NCBI GenBank assembly: GCA_034359265.1
Contig: CP136897.1
Location: forward strand, 34,025,501-34,089,500
Source: Canna indica
Taxonomy: Eukaryota > Streptophyta > Magnoliopsida > Zingiberales > Cannaceae
Length of the DNA stretch: 64,000 nt
Direction of reading: 5' to 3'
The notes under the pieces are model-generated. The model was not told the origin of the DNA and made no database searches. It saw only the letters and a program-made list of their open reading frames with translations. A program made the position numbers and the translations under genes. This document shows, in pieces, positions 1 through 10,732 of the stretch. Position 1 is the stretch's first letter, and every line of letters starts with the position of its first letter.

Positions 1-71
1 GACGAAGAAAATGACCCCGTGCTATCCCTCGGACGCTCACCCTTATTAGCCGACGATCAGAAGTGCATCAC
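1..71 (+). other. Partial upstream spacer of unit 1
   Basis: The window opens inside a spacer, at the GACGAAGAAAATGACC segment. It contains the CCTCGG hairpin arm and the TTATTA element upstream of the first gene. Confidence 0.9.
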
Positions 72-188
72 GGTTGCGATCATACCATCACTAACGCACC
101 GGATCCCATCAGAACTCCGAAGTTAAGCGTGCTTGGGCGAGAGTAGTACTAGGATGGGTGATCCCCTGGGAAGTCTTCGTGTTGCACC
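72..188 (+). rRNA. 5S rRNA: 5S rRNA gene, unit 1
   Basis: Complete 117 nt, T9 follows. Changes: G3T, G17T, C91T, C105T. Forms a 795-bp dimer with short unit 2. Confidence 0.93.
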
Positions 189-390
189 TTTTTTTTTACT
201 ACCTATTTGATTGCACAATGAGATCATTTTTTTTACCAATCTTTCTAACCAAACGTTAAGGACGGACGACGTCGTCGACATAAAATTTGGATGTCGATCG
301 CCCGCGCAGGGCCCGCCGCAACATCTACGGCCGGCTCGATCGACCAACCGACCCGAAAAATTAAAATTTGTAAATAAATAAAAAAAATAA

Positions 391-498
391 CATACCAGCA
401 CTAACTCACCGAATCCCATCAGAACTCCGAAGTTAAGCGTGCTTCGGCGAGAGTAGTACTAGGATGGGTGACGCACTGGGAAGTCCTCGTGTTGTACC
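391..498 (+). pseudogene. 5'-truncated 5S gene, short unit 2 (lineage a)
   Basis: Lacks gene nt 1-9 and the upstream promoter region; the spacer AAATAACAT runs directly into CATACCAGC of the gene, sharing CAT. Box A, box C and the T-run remain. Changes: G25T, G31A, G64C, C92G, C94A, C114T. 310 bp from unit 1. Without the 5' strand of helix I a normal 5S RNA is not expected. Confidence 0.92.
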
Positions 499-866
499 TT
501 TTTTTTTTACAACCAATTTGATTGCACGACGAGATCATTTTTTTTACCAATCTTTCTAACCAAACGTTAAGGACGGACGACGTCGTCGACATAAAATTTG
601 GCTGTCGATCGCCCGCGCGGGGCCCGCCGCAACCTCTACGGCCGGCTCGATCGACCAACCGACCCGAAAAATTAAAATTTGTAAATAAATAAGAAATATA
701 TCATTTCAATTATTATTTTTCGTTTAAAACGGGCGTAACTCCGTGCATTATTGTCCGATTTCAGCTTTTCACGTGGCCTAAAAGGCGCGCGAAGAGACGA
801 AGAAAATGACCCCGTGCTATCCCTCGGACGCTCACCCTTACTAGCCGACGATCAGAAGTGCATGAC

Positions 867-983
867 GGGTGCGATCATACCAGCACTAACGCACCAGATC
901 CCATTAGAACTCCGAAGTTAAGCGTGCTTGGGCGAGAGTAGTACTAGGATGGGTGACCCCTTGGGAAATCCTCGTGTTGCACC
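867..983 (+). rRNA. 5S rRNA: 5S rRNA gene, unit 3
   Basis: Complete 117 nt. Changes: G30A, C39T, C95T, G102A. Starts the second 795-bp dimer copy. Its upstream spacer has CACGTGGCC with a 2-bp loss (CCT in place of CGCT). Confidence 0.93.
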
Positions 984-1185
984 TTTTTTTTTACTACCTA
1001 TTTGATTGCACGTCGAGATCATTTTTTTTACCAATCTTTCTAACCAAACGTTAAGGACGGACGACGTCGTCGACATAAAATTTGGATGTCGATCGCCCGC
1101 GCAGGGCCCGCCGCAACCTCTACGGCCGGCTCGATCGACCAACCGACCCGAAAAATTAAAATTTGTAAATAAATAAAAAAAATAA

Positions 1186-1293
1186 CATACCAGCACTAAC
1201 TCACCAAATCCCATCAGAACTCCGAAGTTAAGCGTGCTTCGGCGAGAGTAGTACTAGGATGGGTGACGCACTGGGAAGTCCTCGTGTTGTACC
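1186..1293 (+). pseudogene. 5'-truncated 5S gene, short unit 4 (lineage a)
   Basis: Same CAT junction as unit 2. Changes: G25T, G30A, G31A, G64C, C92G, C94A, C114T. Copy of unit 2 by the 795-bp duplication. Confidence 0.92.
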
Positions 1294-1661
1294 TTTTTTT
1301 TTTACAACCAATTTGATTGCACGACGAGATCATTTTTTTTACCAATCTTTCTAACCAAACGTTAAGGACGGACGACGTCGTCGACATAAAATTTGGCTGT
1401 CGATCGCCCGCGCGGGGCCCGCCGCAACCTCTACGGCCGGCTCGATCGACCAACCGACCCGAAAAATTAAAATTTGTAAATAAATAAGAAATATATCATT
1501 TCAATTATTATTTTTCGTTTAAAACGGGCGTAACTCCGTGCATTATTGTCCGATTTCAGCTTTTCACGTGGCCTAAAAGGCGCGCGAAGAGACGAAGAAA
1601 ATGACCCCGTGCTATCCCTCGGACGCTCACCCTTACTAGCCGACGATCAGAAGTGCATCAC

Positions 1662-1778
1662 GGGTGCGATCATACCATCACTAACGCACCGGATCCCATC
1701 AGAACTCCGAAGTTAAGCGTGCTTGGGCGAGAGTAGTACTAGGATGGGTGACCCCCTCGGAAGCCCTCGTGTTGCACC
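1662..1778 (+). rRNA. 5S rRNA: 5S rRNA gene, unit 5 (proximal terminator missing)
   Basis: Complete gene with G17T, G97C, T103C, but GCACC is followed by TATTTCATTGC instead of a T-run. The first T-run is 1801-1809, so a polymerase III transcript would carry about 22 extra nt before it. The spacer also lacks the CGCGGGGCC-type segment; next gene is 459 bp away. Confidence 0.88.
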
Positions 1779-2120
1779 TATTTCATTGCACGACGAGATC
1801 TTTTTTTTTACCAATCTTTCTAACCAAACGTTAAGGACGGACGGCGTTGTCGACATAAAATTTGGCGGTCGATCGCCCGCCGCAACCTCTACGGCGGGCT
1901 CGATCGACCAACCGACCCGAAAAATTAAAATTTGTAAATAAATAAGAAAAATAACATTTCAATTATTATTTTTCGTTTAAAACGGGCGTAACTCCGTGCA
2001 TTATTGTTCGATTTCAGCTTTTCACGTGGCGCTAAAAGGCGCGCGAAGAGACGAAGAAAATGACCCCGAGCTATCCCTCGGACGCTCACCCTTATTAGCC
2101 GACGATCAGAAGTGCATGAT

Positions 2121-2237
2121 GGGTGCGATCATACCACCACTAACGCACCAGATCCCATCAGAACTCCGAAGTTAAGCGTGCTTGGGTGAGAGTAGTACTA
2201 GGATGGGTGACCCCCTAGGAAGTCCTCGTGTTGCACC
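2121..2237 (+). rRNA. 5S rRNA: 5S rRNA gene, unit 6
   Basis: Complete. Changes: G17C, G30A, C67T, G97A. Confidence 0.92.
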
Positions 2238-2605
2238 TTTTTTTTTACTACCTATTTGATTGCACGACGAGATCATTTTTTTTACCAACCTTTCTAACCA
2301 AACGTTAAGGACGGACGACGTCGTCGAAATAAAATTTGGCTGTCGATCGCCCGCGCGGGGCCCGCCGCAACCTCTACGGCCGGCTCGATCGACCAACCGA
2401 CCCAAAAAATTAAAATTTGTAAATAAATAAGAAAAATAACATTTCAATTATTATTTTTCGTTTAAAACGGGCGTAACTCCGTGCATTATTGTCCGATTTC
2501 AGATTTTCACGTGGCGCTAAAAGGCGCGCGAAGAGACGAAGAAAATGACCCCGAGCTATCCCTCGGACGCTCACCCTTATTAGCCGACGATCAGAATTGC
2601 ATCAC

Positions 2606-2722
2606 GGTTGTGATCATACCAGCATTAACGCACCGGATCCCATCAGAACTCTGAAGTTAAGCGTGCTTGGGCGAGAGTAGTACTTGGATGGGTGACCCCC
2701 TGGGAAGTCCTCGTGTTGCACT
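2606..2722 (+). rRNA. 5S rRNA: 5S rRNA gene, unit 7
   Basis: Complete. Changes: G3T, C6T, C20T, C47T, A80T, C117T. The T-run is interrupted (T5 G T3). Confidence 0.88.
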
Positions 2723-2923
2723 TTTTGTTTACTACCTATTTGATTGCACGACGAGATCATTTTTTTTACCAATATTTCTAACCAAACGTTAAGGACGGAC
2801 GACGTCGTCGACATAAAATTTGGCTGTCGATCGCCCGCGCGGGGCCCGCCGCAACCTCTACGGCCGGCTCGATCGACCAACCGACCCGAAAAATTAAAAT
2901 TTGTAAATAAATAAGAAAAATAA

Positions 2924-3031
2924 CATACCAGCACTAACTCACCGGATCCCATCAGAACTCCGAAGTTAAGCGTGCTACGGCGAGAGTAGTACTAGGATGG
3001 GTGACCCACTGGGAAGTCCTCGTGTTGTACC
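2924..3031 (+). pseudogene. 5'-truncated 5S gene, short unit 8 (lineage a)
   Basis: CAT junction. Changes: G25T, T63A, G64C, C94A, C114T. Confidence 0.92.
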
Positions 3032-3400
3032 TTTTTTTTTTACTACCAATTTGATTGCACGACGAGATCATTTTTTTTACCAATCTTTCTAACCAAAAGT
3101 TAAGGACGGACGACGTCGTCGACATAAAATTTGGATGTCGATCGCCCGCGCAGGGCCCGCCGCAACCTCTACGGCCGGCTCGATCGACCAACCGATCCGA
3201 AAAATTAAAATTTGTAAATAAATAAGAAATATAACATTTCAATTATTATTTTTCGTTTAAAACGGGCGTAACTCCGTGCATTATTGTCCGATTTTAGCTT
3301 TTCACGTGGCGCTAAAAGGCGCGCGAAGAGACGAAGAAAATGACCCCGAGCTATCCCTCGGACGCTCACCCTTATTAGCCGACGATGAGAAGTGCATCAT

Positions 3401-3517
3401 GGGTGCGATCATACCATCACTAACGCACCGGATCCCATCAGAACTCCGAAGTTAAGCGTGCTTGGGCGAGAGTAGTACTAGGATGGGTGACCCCCTCGGA
3501 AGCCCTCGTGTTGCACC
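3401..3517 (+). rRNA. 5S rRNA: 5S rRNA gene, unit 9 (proximal terminator missing)
   Basis: Same gene variants and spacer deletions as unit 5 (G17T, G97C, T103C); first T-run 3540-3548. Second copy of the 1739-bp repeat begins here. Confidence 0.88.
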
Positions 3518-3859
3518 TATTTCATTGCACGACGAGATCTTTTTTTTTACCAATCTTTCTAACCAAACGTTAAGGACGGACGGCGTTGTCGACATAAAAT
3601 TTGGCGGTCGATCGCCCGCCGCAACCTCTACGGCGGGCTCGATCGACCAACCGACCCGAAAAATTAAAATTTGTAAATAAATAAGAAAAATAACATTTCA
3701 ATTATTATTTTTCGTTTAAAACGGGCGTAACTCCGTGCATTATTGTTCGATTTCAGCTTTTCACGTGGCGCTAAAAGGCGCGCGAAGAGACGAAGAAAAT
3801 GACCCCGAGCTATCCCTCGGACGCTCACCCTTATTAGCCGACGATCAGAAGTGCATGAT

Positions 3860-3976
3860 GGGTGCGATCATACCACCACTAACGCACCAGATCCCATCAG
3901 AACTCCGAAGTTAAGCTTGCTTGGGTGAGAGTAGTACTAGGATGGGTGACCCCCTAGGAAGTGCTCGTGTTGCACC
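3860..3976 (+). rRNA. 5S rRNA: 5S rRNA gene, unit 10
   Basis: Complete. Changes: G17C, G30A, G58T (box A), C67T, G97A, C104G. Confidence 0.9.
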
Positions 3977-4344
3977 TTTTTTTTTACTACCTATTTGATT
4001 GCACGACGAGATCATTTTTTTTACCAATCTTTCTAACCAAACGTTAAGGACGGACGACGTCGTCGACATAAAATTTGGCTATCGATCGCCCGCGCGGGGC
4101 CCGCCGCAACCTCTACGGCCGTCTCGATCGACCAACCGACCCAAAAAATTAAAATTTGTAAATAAATAAGAAAAATAACATTTCAATTATTATTTTTCGT
4201 TTAAAACAGGCGTAACTCCGTGCATTATTGTCCGATTTCAGATTTTCACGTGGCGCTAAAAGGCGCGCGAAGAGACGAAGAAAATGACTTCGAGCTATCC
4301 CTCGGACGCTCACCCTTATTAGCCGACGATCAGAATTGCATCAC

Positions 4345-4461
4345 GGTTGCGATCATACCAGCATTAACGCACCGGATCCCATCAGAACTCTGAAGTTAAG
4401 CGTGCTTGGGCGAGAGTAGTACTTGGATGGGTGACCCCCTGGGAAGTCCTCGTGTTGCACT
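4345..4461 (+). rRNA. 5S rRNA: 5S rRNA gene, unit 11
   Basis: Complete. Changes: G3T, C20T, C47T, A80T, C117T. The following spacer lost about 11 bp: the T-run joins GATTGCACG directly. Confidence 0.9.
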
Positions 4462-4651
4462 TTTTTTTTGATTGCACGACGAGATCATTTTTTTTACCAA
4501 TCTTTCTAACCAAACGTTAAGGACGGACGGCGTCGTCGACATAAAATTTGGCTGTCGATCGCCCGCGCGGGGCCCGCCGCAACCTCTACGGCAGGCTCGA
4601 TCGACCAACCGCCCCGAAAAATTAAAATTTGTAAATAAATAAGAAAAATAA

Positions 4652-4759
4652 CATACCAGCACTAACTCACCGGATCCCATCAGAACTCCGAAGTTAAGCG
4701 TGCTTGGGCGAGAGTAGTACTAGGATTGGTGCCCCCCTGGGAAGTCCTCGTGTTGCACC
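4652..4759 (+). pseudogene. 5'-truncated 5S gene, short unit 12
   Basis: CAT junction; 298 bp from unit 11. Changes: G25T, G85T, A90C. Lacks the G64C/C114T markers of other lineage-a short units. Confidence 0.92.
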
Positions 4760-5127
4760 TTTTTTTTTACTACCAATTTGATTGCACGACGAGATAATTT
4801 TTTTTACCAATCTTTCTAACCAAAAGTTAAGGACGGACGACGTCGTCGACATAAAATTTGGCTGTTGATCGCCCGCGCGGGGCCCGCCGCAACCTCTACG
4901 GCCGGCTCGATCGACCAACCGACCCGAAAAATTAAAATTTGTAAATAAATAAGAAATATAACATTTCAATTATTATTTTTCGTTTAAAACGGGCGTAACT
5001 CCGTGCATTACTGTCCGATTTCAGCTTTTCACGTGGCGCTAGAAGGTGCGCGAAGAGACGAAGAAAATGACCCCGAGCTATCCCTCGGACGCTCACCCTT
5101 ATTAACCGACGATCAGAATTGCATCAA

Positions 5128-5244
5128 GGGTGCGATCATACCAGCACTAACGCACCGGATCCCATCAGAACTCCTAAGTTAAGCGTGCTTGGGCGAGAGT
5201 AGTACTAGGATGGGTGACCCCGTGGGAAGTCCTCGTGTTGCACC
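5128..5244 (+). rRNA. 5S rRNA: 5S rRNA gene, unit 13
   Basis: Complete. Changes: G48T, C95G. This pair of variants recurs in units 14, 39, 86, 89, 95, 98, 124 and 131. Confidence 0.94.
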
Positions 5245-5613
5245 TTTTTTTTTTACTACCTATTTGATTGCACGACGAGATCATTTTTTTTACCAATCTT
5301 TCTAACCAAACGTTAAGGACGGACGACGTCGTCAACATAAAATTTGGCTGTCGATCGCCCGCGCAGGGCCCGCCGCAACCTCTACGGCCGGCTCGATCGA
5401 CCAACCGATCCGAAAAATTAAAATTTGTAAATAAATAAGAAATATAACATTTCAATTATTATTTTTCGTTTAAAACGGGCGTAACTCCGTGCATTATTGT
5501 CCGATTTCAGCTTTTCACGTGGCGCTAAAAGGCGCTCGAAGAGACGAAGAAAATGACCCCGAGCTATCCCTCGGACGCTCACCCTTATTAGCCGACGATC
5601 AGAATTGCATCAT

Positions 5614-5730
5614 GGGTGCGATCATACCAGCACTAACGCACCGGATCCCATCAGAACTCCTATGTTAAGCGTGCTTGGGCGAGAGTAGTACTAGGATGGG
5701 TGACCCCGTGGGAAGTCCTCGTGTTGCACC
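5614..5730 (+). rRNA. 5S rRNA: 5S rRNA gene, unit 14
   Basis: Complete. Changes: G48T, A50T, C95G. Confidence 0.93.
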
Positions 5731-6099
5731 TTTTTTTTTTACTACCTATTTGATTGCACGACGAGATCATTTTTTTTACCAATCTTTGTAACCAAACGTT
5801 AAGGACGGACGACGTCGTCGACATAAAATTTGGCTGTCGATTGCCCGCGCAGGGCCCGCCACAACCTCTACGGCCGGCTCGATCGACCAACCGATCCGAA
5901 AAATTAAAATTTGTAAATAAATAAGAAATATAACATTTCAATTATTATTTTTCGTTTAAAACGGGCGTAACTCCGTGCATTATTGTCCGATTTTAGCTTT
6001 TCACGTGGCGCTAAAAGGCGCGCGAAGAGACGAAGAAAATGACCCCGAGCTATCCCTCGGACGCTCACCCTTATTGGCCGACGATCAGAATTACATGAC

Positions 6100-6216
6100 G
6101 GGTGCGATCATACAAGCACTAATGCACCGGATCCCATCAGAACTCCGAAGTTAAGCGTGCTTGGGCGAGGGTAGTACTAGGATCGGTGACCCCTTGGGAA
6201 GTCCTCGTGTTGCACC
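6100..6216 (+). rRNA. 5S rRNA: 5S rRNA gene, unit 15
   Basis: Complete. Changes: C15A, C24T, A71G, G85C (box C), C95T. Confidence 0.91.
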
Positions 6217-6584
6217 TTTTTTTTTACTACCTATTTGATTGCATGACGAGATCATTTTTTTTACCAATCTTTCTAACCAAACGTTAAGGACGGACGACGT
6301 CGTCGACATAAAATTTGGCTGTCGATCGCCCGCGCGGGGCCCGCCGCAACCTCTACGGCCGGCTCGATCGACCAACCGATCCGAAAAATTAAAATTTATA
6401 AATAAATAAGAAATATAACATTTCAATTATTATTTTTCGTTTTAAACGGGCGTAACTCCGTGCATTATTGTCCGATTTCACCTTTTCACGTGGCGCTAAA
6501 AGGTGCGCGAAGAGACGAAGAAAATGACCCCGAGCTATCCCTCGGACGCTCACCCTTATTAGCCGACGATCAGAAGTGCATGAC

Positions 6585-6701
6585 GGGTGCGATCATACCA
6601 GCACTAACGCACCGGATCCCATCAGAACTCCGAAGTTAAGCGTGCTTGTGCGAGAGTAGTACTAGGATGGGTGACCCCTTGGGAAGTCCTCGTGTTGCAC
6701 C
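6585..6701 (+). rRNA. 5S rRNA: 5S rRNA gene, unit 16
   Basis: Complete. Changes: G65T, C95T. First of four consecutive long-short dimers (795 bp). Confidence 0.94.
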
Positions 6702-6903
6702 TTTTTTTTTACTACCTATTTGATTGCACGACGAGATCATTTTTTTTACCAATCTTTCTAACCAAACGTTAAGGACGGACGACGTCGTCGACATAAAATT
6801 TGGCTGTGGATCGCCCGCGCGGGGCCCGCCGCAACCTCTACGGCCGGCTCGATCGACCAACCGACCCGAAAAATTAAATTTTATAAATAAATAAGAGAAA
6901 TAA

Positions 6904-7011
6904 CATACCAGCACTAACGCACCGGATCTCATCAGAACTCTGAATTTAAGCGTGCTTGGGCGGGAGTAGTACTAGGATGGGTCACCCCCTGGGAAGTCCT
7001 CGTGTTGCACC
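6904..7011 (+). pseudogene. 5'-truncated 5S gene, short unit 17 (lineage b)
   Basis: CAT junction. Lineage-b markers C35T, C47T, G51T (box A edge), G89C, plus A69G. Preceded by TATAAATA in the AT-rich tract. Confidence 0.92.
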
Positions 7012-7378
7012 TTTTTTTTTACTACCAATTTGATTGCACGACGAGATCATTTTTTTTACCAATATTTCTAACCAAACGTTAAGGACGGACGACGTCGTCG
7101 ACATAAAATTTGGCTGTCGATCGCCCGCGCGGGGCCCACCGCAAACTCTACGGCCGGCTCGATCGACCAACCGACCCGAAAAATTAAATTTGTAAATAAA
7201 TAAGAAATATAATATTTCAATTATTATTTTTCGTTTAAAACGGGCGTAACTCCGTGAATTATTGTCCGATTTCAGCTTTTCACGTGGCGCTAAAAGGCGC
7301 GCCAAGAGACGAAGAAAATGACCCCTAGCTATCCCTCGGACGCTCACCCTTATTAGCCGACGATCAGAATTGCATCAC

Positions 7379-7495
7379 GAGTGCGATCATACCAGCACTA
7401 ACGCACCGGATCCCATCAGAACTCCGAAGTTAAGCGTGCTTGGGCGAGAGTAGTACTAGGATGGGTGACCCCCTGGGAAGTCCTCGTGTTGCACC
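7379..7495 (+). rRNA. 5S rRNA: 5S rRNA gene, unit 18
   Basis: Complete; the only change is G2A (helix I). Confidence 0.95.
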
Positions 7496-7697
7496 TTTTT
7501 TTTTACTACCTATTTGATTGCACGACGAGATCATTTTTTTTACCAATCTTTCTAACCAAACGTTAAGGACGGACGACGTCGTCGACATAAAATTTGGCTG
7601 TGGATCGCCCGCGCGGGGCCCGCCGCAACCTCTACGGCCGGCTCGATCGACCAACCGACCCGAAAAATTAAAATTTATAAATAAATAAGAGAAATAA

Positions 7698-7805
7698 CAT
7701 ACCAGCACTAACGCACCGGATCTCATCAGAACTCTGAATTTAAGCGTGCTTGGGCGAGAGTAGTACTAGGATGGGTCACCCCCTGGGAAGTCCTCGTGTT
7801 GCACC
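7698..7805 (+). pseudogene. 5'-truncated 5S gene, short unit 19 (lineage b)
   Basis: CAT junction. Changes: C35T, C47T, G51T, G89C. Confidence 0.92.
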
Positions 7806-8173
7806 TTTTTTTTTACTACCAATTTGATTGCACGACGAGATCATTTTTTTTACCAATCTTTCTAACCAAACGTTAAGGACGGACGACGTCGTCGACATAA
7901 AATTTGGCTGTCGATCGCCCGCGCGGGGCCCGCCGCAACCTCTACGGCCGGCTCGATCGACCAACCGACCCGAAAAATTAAAATTTGTAAATAAATAAGA
8001 AATATAACATTTCAATTATTATTTTTCGTTTAAAACGGACGTAACTCCGTGCATTATTGTCCGATTTCAGCTTTTCACGTGGCGCTAAAAGGCGCGCGAA
8101 GAGACGAAGAAAATGACCCCGAGCTATCCCTCGGACGCTCACCCTTATTAGCCGACGATCAGAAGTGCATGAC

Positions 8174-8290
8174 GTGTGCGATCATACCAGCACTAACGCA
8201 TCGGATCCCATCAGAACTCCGAAGTTAAGCGTGCTTGGGCGAGAGTAGTACTAGGATGGGTGACCCCCTGGGAAGTCCTCGTGTTGCACC
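8174..8290 (+). rRNA. 5S rRNA: 5S rRNA gene, unit 20
   Basis: Complete. Changes: G2T, C28T. Confidence 0.94.
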
Positions 8291-8492
8291 TTTTTTTTTA
8301 CTACCTATTTGATTGCACGACGAGATCATTTTTTTTACCAATCTTTCTAACCAAACGTTAAGGACGGACGACGTCGTCGACATAAAATTTGGGTGTGGAT
8401 CGCCCGCGCGGGGCCCGCCGCAACCTCTACGGCCGGCTCGATCGACCAACCGACCCGAAAAATTAAAATTTATAAATAAATAAGAGAAATAA

Positions 8493-8600
8493 CATACCAG
8501 CACTAACGCACCGGATCTCATCAGAACTCTGAATTTAAGCGTGCTTGGGCGAGAGTAGTACTAGGATGGGTCACCCCCTGGGAAGTCCTCGTGTTGCACC
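8493..8600 (+). pseudogene. 5'-truncated 5S gene, short unit 21 (lineage b)
   Basis: CAT junction. Changes: C35T, C47T, G51T, G89C. Confidence 0.92.
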
Positions 8601-8968
8601 TTTTTTTTTACTACCAATTTGATTGCACGACGGGATCATTTTTTTTACCAATCTTTCTAACCAAACGTTAAGGACGGACGACGTCGTCGACATAAAATTT
8701 GGCTGTCGATCGCCCGCGCGGGGCCCGCCGCAACCTCTACGGCCGGCTCGATCGACCAACCGACCCGAAAAATTAAAATTTGTAAATAAATAAGAAAAAT
8801 AAAATTTCAATTATTATTTTTCGTTTAAAACGGACATAACTCCGTCCATTATTGTCCGATTTCAACATATCACGTGGCGCTAAAAGGCGCGCGAAGAGAC
8901 GAAGAAAATGACCCCGAGCTATCCCTCGGACACTCACCCTTATTAGCCGACGATCAGAATTGCATCAC

Positions 8969-9085
8969 GAGTGCGATCATACCAGCACTAACGCACCGGA
9001 TCCCATCAGAACTCCGAAGTTAAGCATGCTTGGGCGAGAGTAGTACTAGGATGGGTGACCCCTTGGGAAGTCCTCGTGTTGCACC
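8969..9085 (+). rRNA. 5S rRNA: 5S rRNA gene, unit 22
   Basis: Complete. Changes: G2A, G58A (box A), C95T. Confidence 0.93.
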
Positions 9086-9287
9086 TTTTTTTTTACTACC
9101 TATTTGATTGCACGACGAGATCATTTTTTTTACCAATCTTTCTAACCAAACGTTAAGGACGGACGACGTCGTCGACATAAAATTTGGCTGTGGATCGCCC
9201 GCGCGGGGCCCGCCGAAACCTCTACGGCCGGCTCGATCGACCAACCGACCCGAAAAATTAAATTTTATAAATAAATAAGAGAAATAA

Positions 9288-9395
9288 CATACCAGCACTA
9301 ACGCACCGGATCTCATCAGAACTCTGAATTTAAGCGTGCTTGGGCGGGAGTAGTACTAGGATGGGTCACCCCCTGGGAAGTCCTCGTGTTGCACC
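9288..9395 (+). pseudogene. 5'-truncated 5S gene, short unit 23 (lineage b)
   Basis: CAT junction. Changes: C35T, C47T, G51T, A69G, G89C, the same set as unit 17, 2384 bp upstream. Confidence 0.92.
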
Positions 9396-9762
9396 TTTTT
9401 TTTTACTACCAATTTGATTGCACGACGAGATCATTTTTTTTACCAATATTTCTAACCAAACGTTAAGGACGGACGACGTCGTCGACATAAAATTTGGCTG
9501 TCGATCGCCCGCGCGGGGCCCACCGCAAACTCTACGGCCGGCTCGATCGACCAACCGACCCGAAAAATTAAATTTGTAAATAAATAAGAAATATAACATT
9601 TCAATTATTATTTTTCGTTTAAAACGGGCGTAACTCCGTGAATTATTGTCCGATTTCAGCTTTTCACGTGGCGCTAAAAGGCGCGCCAAGAGACGAAGAA
9701 AATGACCCCTAGCTATCCCTCGGACGCTCACCCTTATTAGCCGACGATCAGAATTGCATCAC

Positions 9763-9879
9763 GAGTGCGATCATACCAGCACTATCGCACCGGATCCCAT
9801 CAGAACTCCGAAGTTAAGCGTGCTTGCGCGAGAGTAGTACTATGATGGGTGACCCCTTGGGAAGTCCTCGTGTTGCACC
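9763..9879 (+). rRNA. 5S rRNA: 5S rRNA gene, unit 24
   Basis: Complete. Changes: G2A, A23T, G65C, G81T, C95T. T-run interrupted (T4 C T4). Confidence 0.9.
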
Positions 9880-10247
9880 TTTTCTTTTACTACCTATTTG
9901 ATTGCACGACGAGATCATTTTTTTTAGCAATCTTTCTAACCAAACGTTAAGGACGGACGACGTCATCGACATAAAATTTGGCTGTCGATCACCCGCGCGG
10001 GGCCCGCCGCAACCTCTACGGCCGGCTCGATCGACCAATCGGCCCGAAAAATTAAAATTTGTAAATAAATAAGAAAAATAACATTTCATTTATTATTTTT
10101 CGTTTAAAACGGGCGTAACTTCGTGCATCATTGTCCGATTTCATCTTTTCACGTGGCGCTAAAAGGCGCGCGAAGAGACGAAGAAAATCACCCCGAGCTA
10201 TCCCTCGGACGCTCAACCTTATTAGCCGACGATCAGAAGTGCACGAC

Positions 10248-10364
10248 GAGTGCGATCATACCAGCACTAACGCACAGGATCCCATCAGAACTCTGAAGTT
10301 AAGCGTGCTTGGGCGAGAGTAGTACTATGATGGGTGACCCCCTGGGAAGTCCTCGTGTTGCACC
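10248..10364 (+). rRNA. 5S rRNA: 5S rRNA gene, unit 25
   Basis: Complete. Changes: G2A, C29A, C47T, G81T. Repeated as unit 30, 2251 bp away. Confidence 0.92.
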
Positions 10365-10634
10365 TTTTTTTTTACTACCTATTTGATTGCACGACGAGAT
10401 CATTTTTTTTACCAATCTTTCTAACCAAACGTTAAGGACGGACGACGTCGTCAACATAAAATTTGGCTGTCGATCGCCCGCGCAGGGCCCGCCGCAACCT
10501 CTACGGCCGGCTCGATCGACCAACCGATCCGAAAAATTAAAATTTGTAAATAAATAAGAAATATAACATTTCAATTATTATTTTTCGTTTAAAACGGACG
10601 TAACTCCGTGCATTATTGTCCGATTTCAGCTTTT

Positions 10635-10640
10635 CACGTG
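10635..10640 (+). promoter_or_regulatory. Conserved CACGTG (G-box-like) motif in the upstream spacer
   Basis: CACGTGGC lies at about -98 and recurs at the same place in almost every complete spacer of both subfamilies (a few have TACGTGG or CACATGG). It matches the plant G-box/ABRE core that bZIP and bHLH factors bind. No role in 5S transcription is shown; conservation may only reflect copying. Confidence 0.4.
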
Positions 10641-10703
10641 GCGCTAAAAGGCGCGCGAAGAGACGAAGAAAATGACCCCGAGCTATCCCTCGGACGCTCA
10701 CCC

Positions 10704-10709
10704 TTATTA
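10704..10709 (+). promoter_or_regulatory. TATA-like element of a reference 5S unit
   Basis: TTATTA at -29 to -24 of the consensus gene at 10733. Plant 5S genes are known to use an AT-rich element near -28 together with the internal boxes, and position and composition fit. The same element precedes nearly every complete gene here and is missing from all short units. Confidence 0.7.
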
Positions 10710-10732
10710 GCCGACGATCAGAAGTGCATGAC

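Larger units (their letters stand above)
1662..5127 (+). repeat. 1739-bp higher-order repeat, two copies
   Basis: Units 5-8 are repeated as units 9-12 in the same order: terminator-less unit, G17C/C67T unit, G3T/C20T unit, short unit. A looser third copy is units 40-43 (16996-18364). Confidence 0.88.
6585..9762 (+). repeat. 795-bp long-short dimers, four tandem copies
   Basis: Alternation of a 485-bp unit and a 310-bp short unit, units 16-23. The first and fourth dimers share the rare A69G short-gene variant. Confidence 0.9.
10365..10732 (+). other. Reference intergenic spacer (type A, 368 bp)
   Basis: Chosen as a typical complete spacer between units 25 and 26. In order: T9 run (10365-10373), a second T8 run (10403-10410), a 12-bp perfect palindrome GACGACGTCGTC (10441-10452), a GC-rich block with CCCGCGCAGGGCCCGCC, an AT-rich tract (about 10532-10560), a conserved GGGCGTAACTCCGTGCATT-like segment (here GGACGTAAC), CACGTG (10635-10640), a 5-bp-stem hairpin CCGAG/CTCGG (10678-10693), TTATTA (10704-10709) and C at -1 (10732). 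Every complete spacer in the window follows this plan. I see no gene in it; small open frames here are conserved only because the units are copies. Confidence 0.9.

Noticed and set aside
1723..1941. Plus-strand open frames of 65-81 codons (MGESSTRMG...) in units lacking the normal T-run or with box C deletions
   Set aside because: They start at TTG inside the 5S gene and stay open only because of the local deletions. They read through 5S and spacer and are not genes.
2172..2447. Recurring minus-strand open frames of about 91 codons (starting MKCYFSYLFTNFNFSG...), present in most units
   Set aside because: They are antisense to the 5S 3' half plus spacer, begin in the AT-rich tract and stop in the box A region. 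They recur because units are copies, and they change frame with T-run length. No recognisable domain or coding signature.
10131..10322. Plus-strand open frames of about 63 codons in the upstream spacer (MSDFIFSRGAKRR... and similar)
   Set aside because: They cross the CACGTG/TTATTA region into the 5S gene, and the codons follow the repeat with frame differences between units. No support for translation.
10441..10452. GACGACGTCGTC palindrome as a protein-binding site
   Set aside because: A perfect 12-bp palindrome in many units, but it varies (GACGTCATC, GACTTCGTC, GACATCGTC) and there is no evidence of function.
10575..10680. Possible retrotransposon-derived piece in the spacer (GGGCGTAACTCCGTGCATT-like)
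   Set aside because: The wording resembles segments seen in some plant LTRs, but there are no terminal repeats, primer-binding site or coding remains. A similarity search against repeat libraries would decide.
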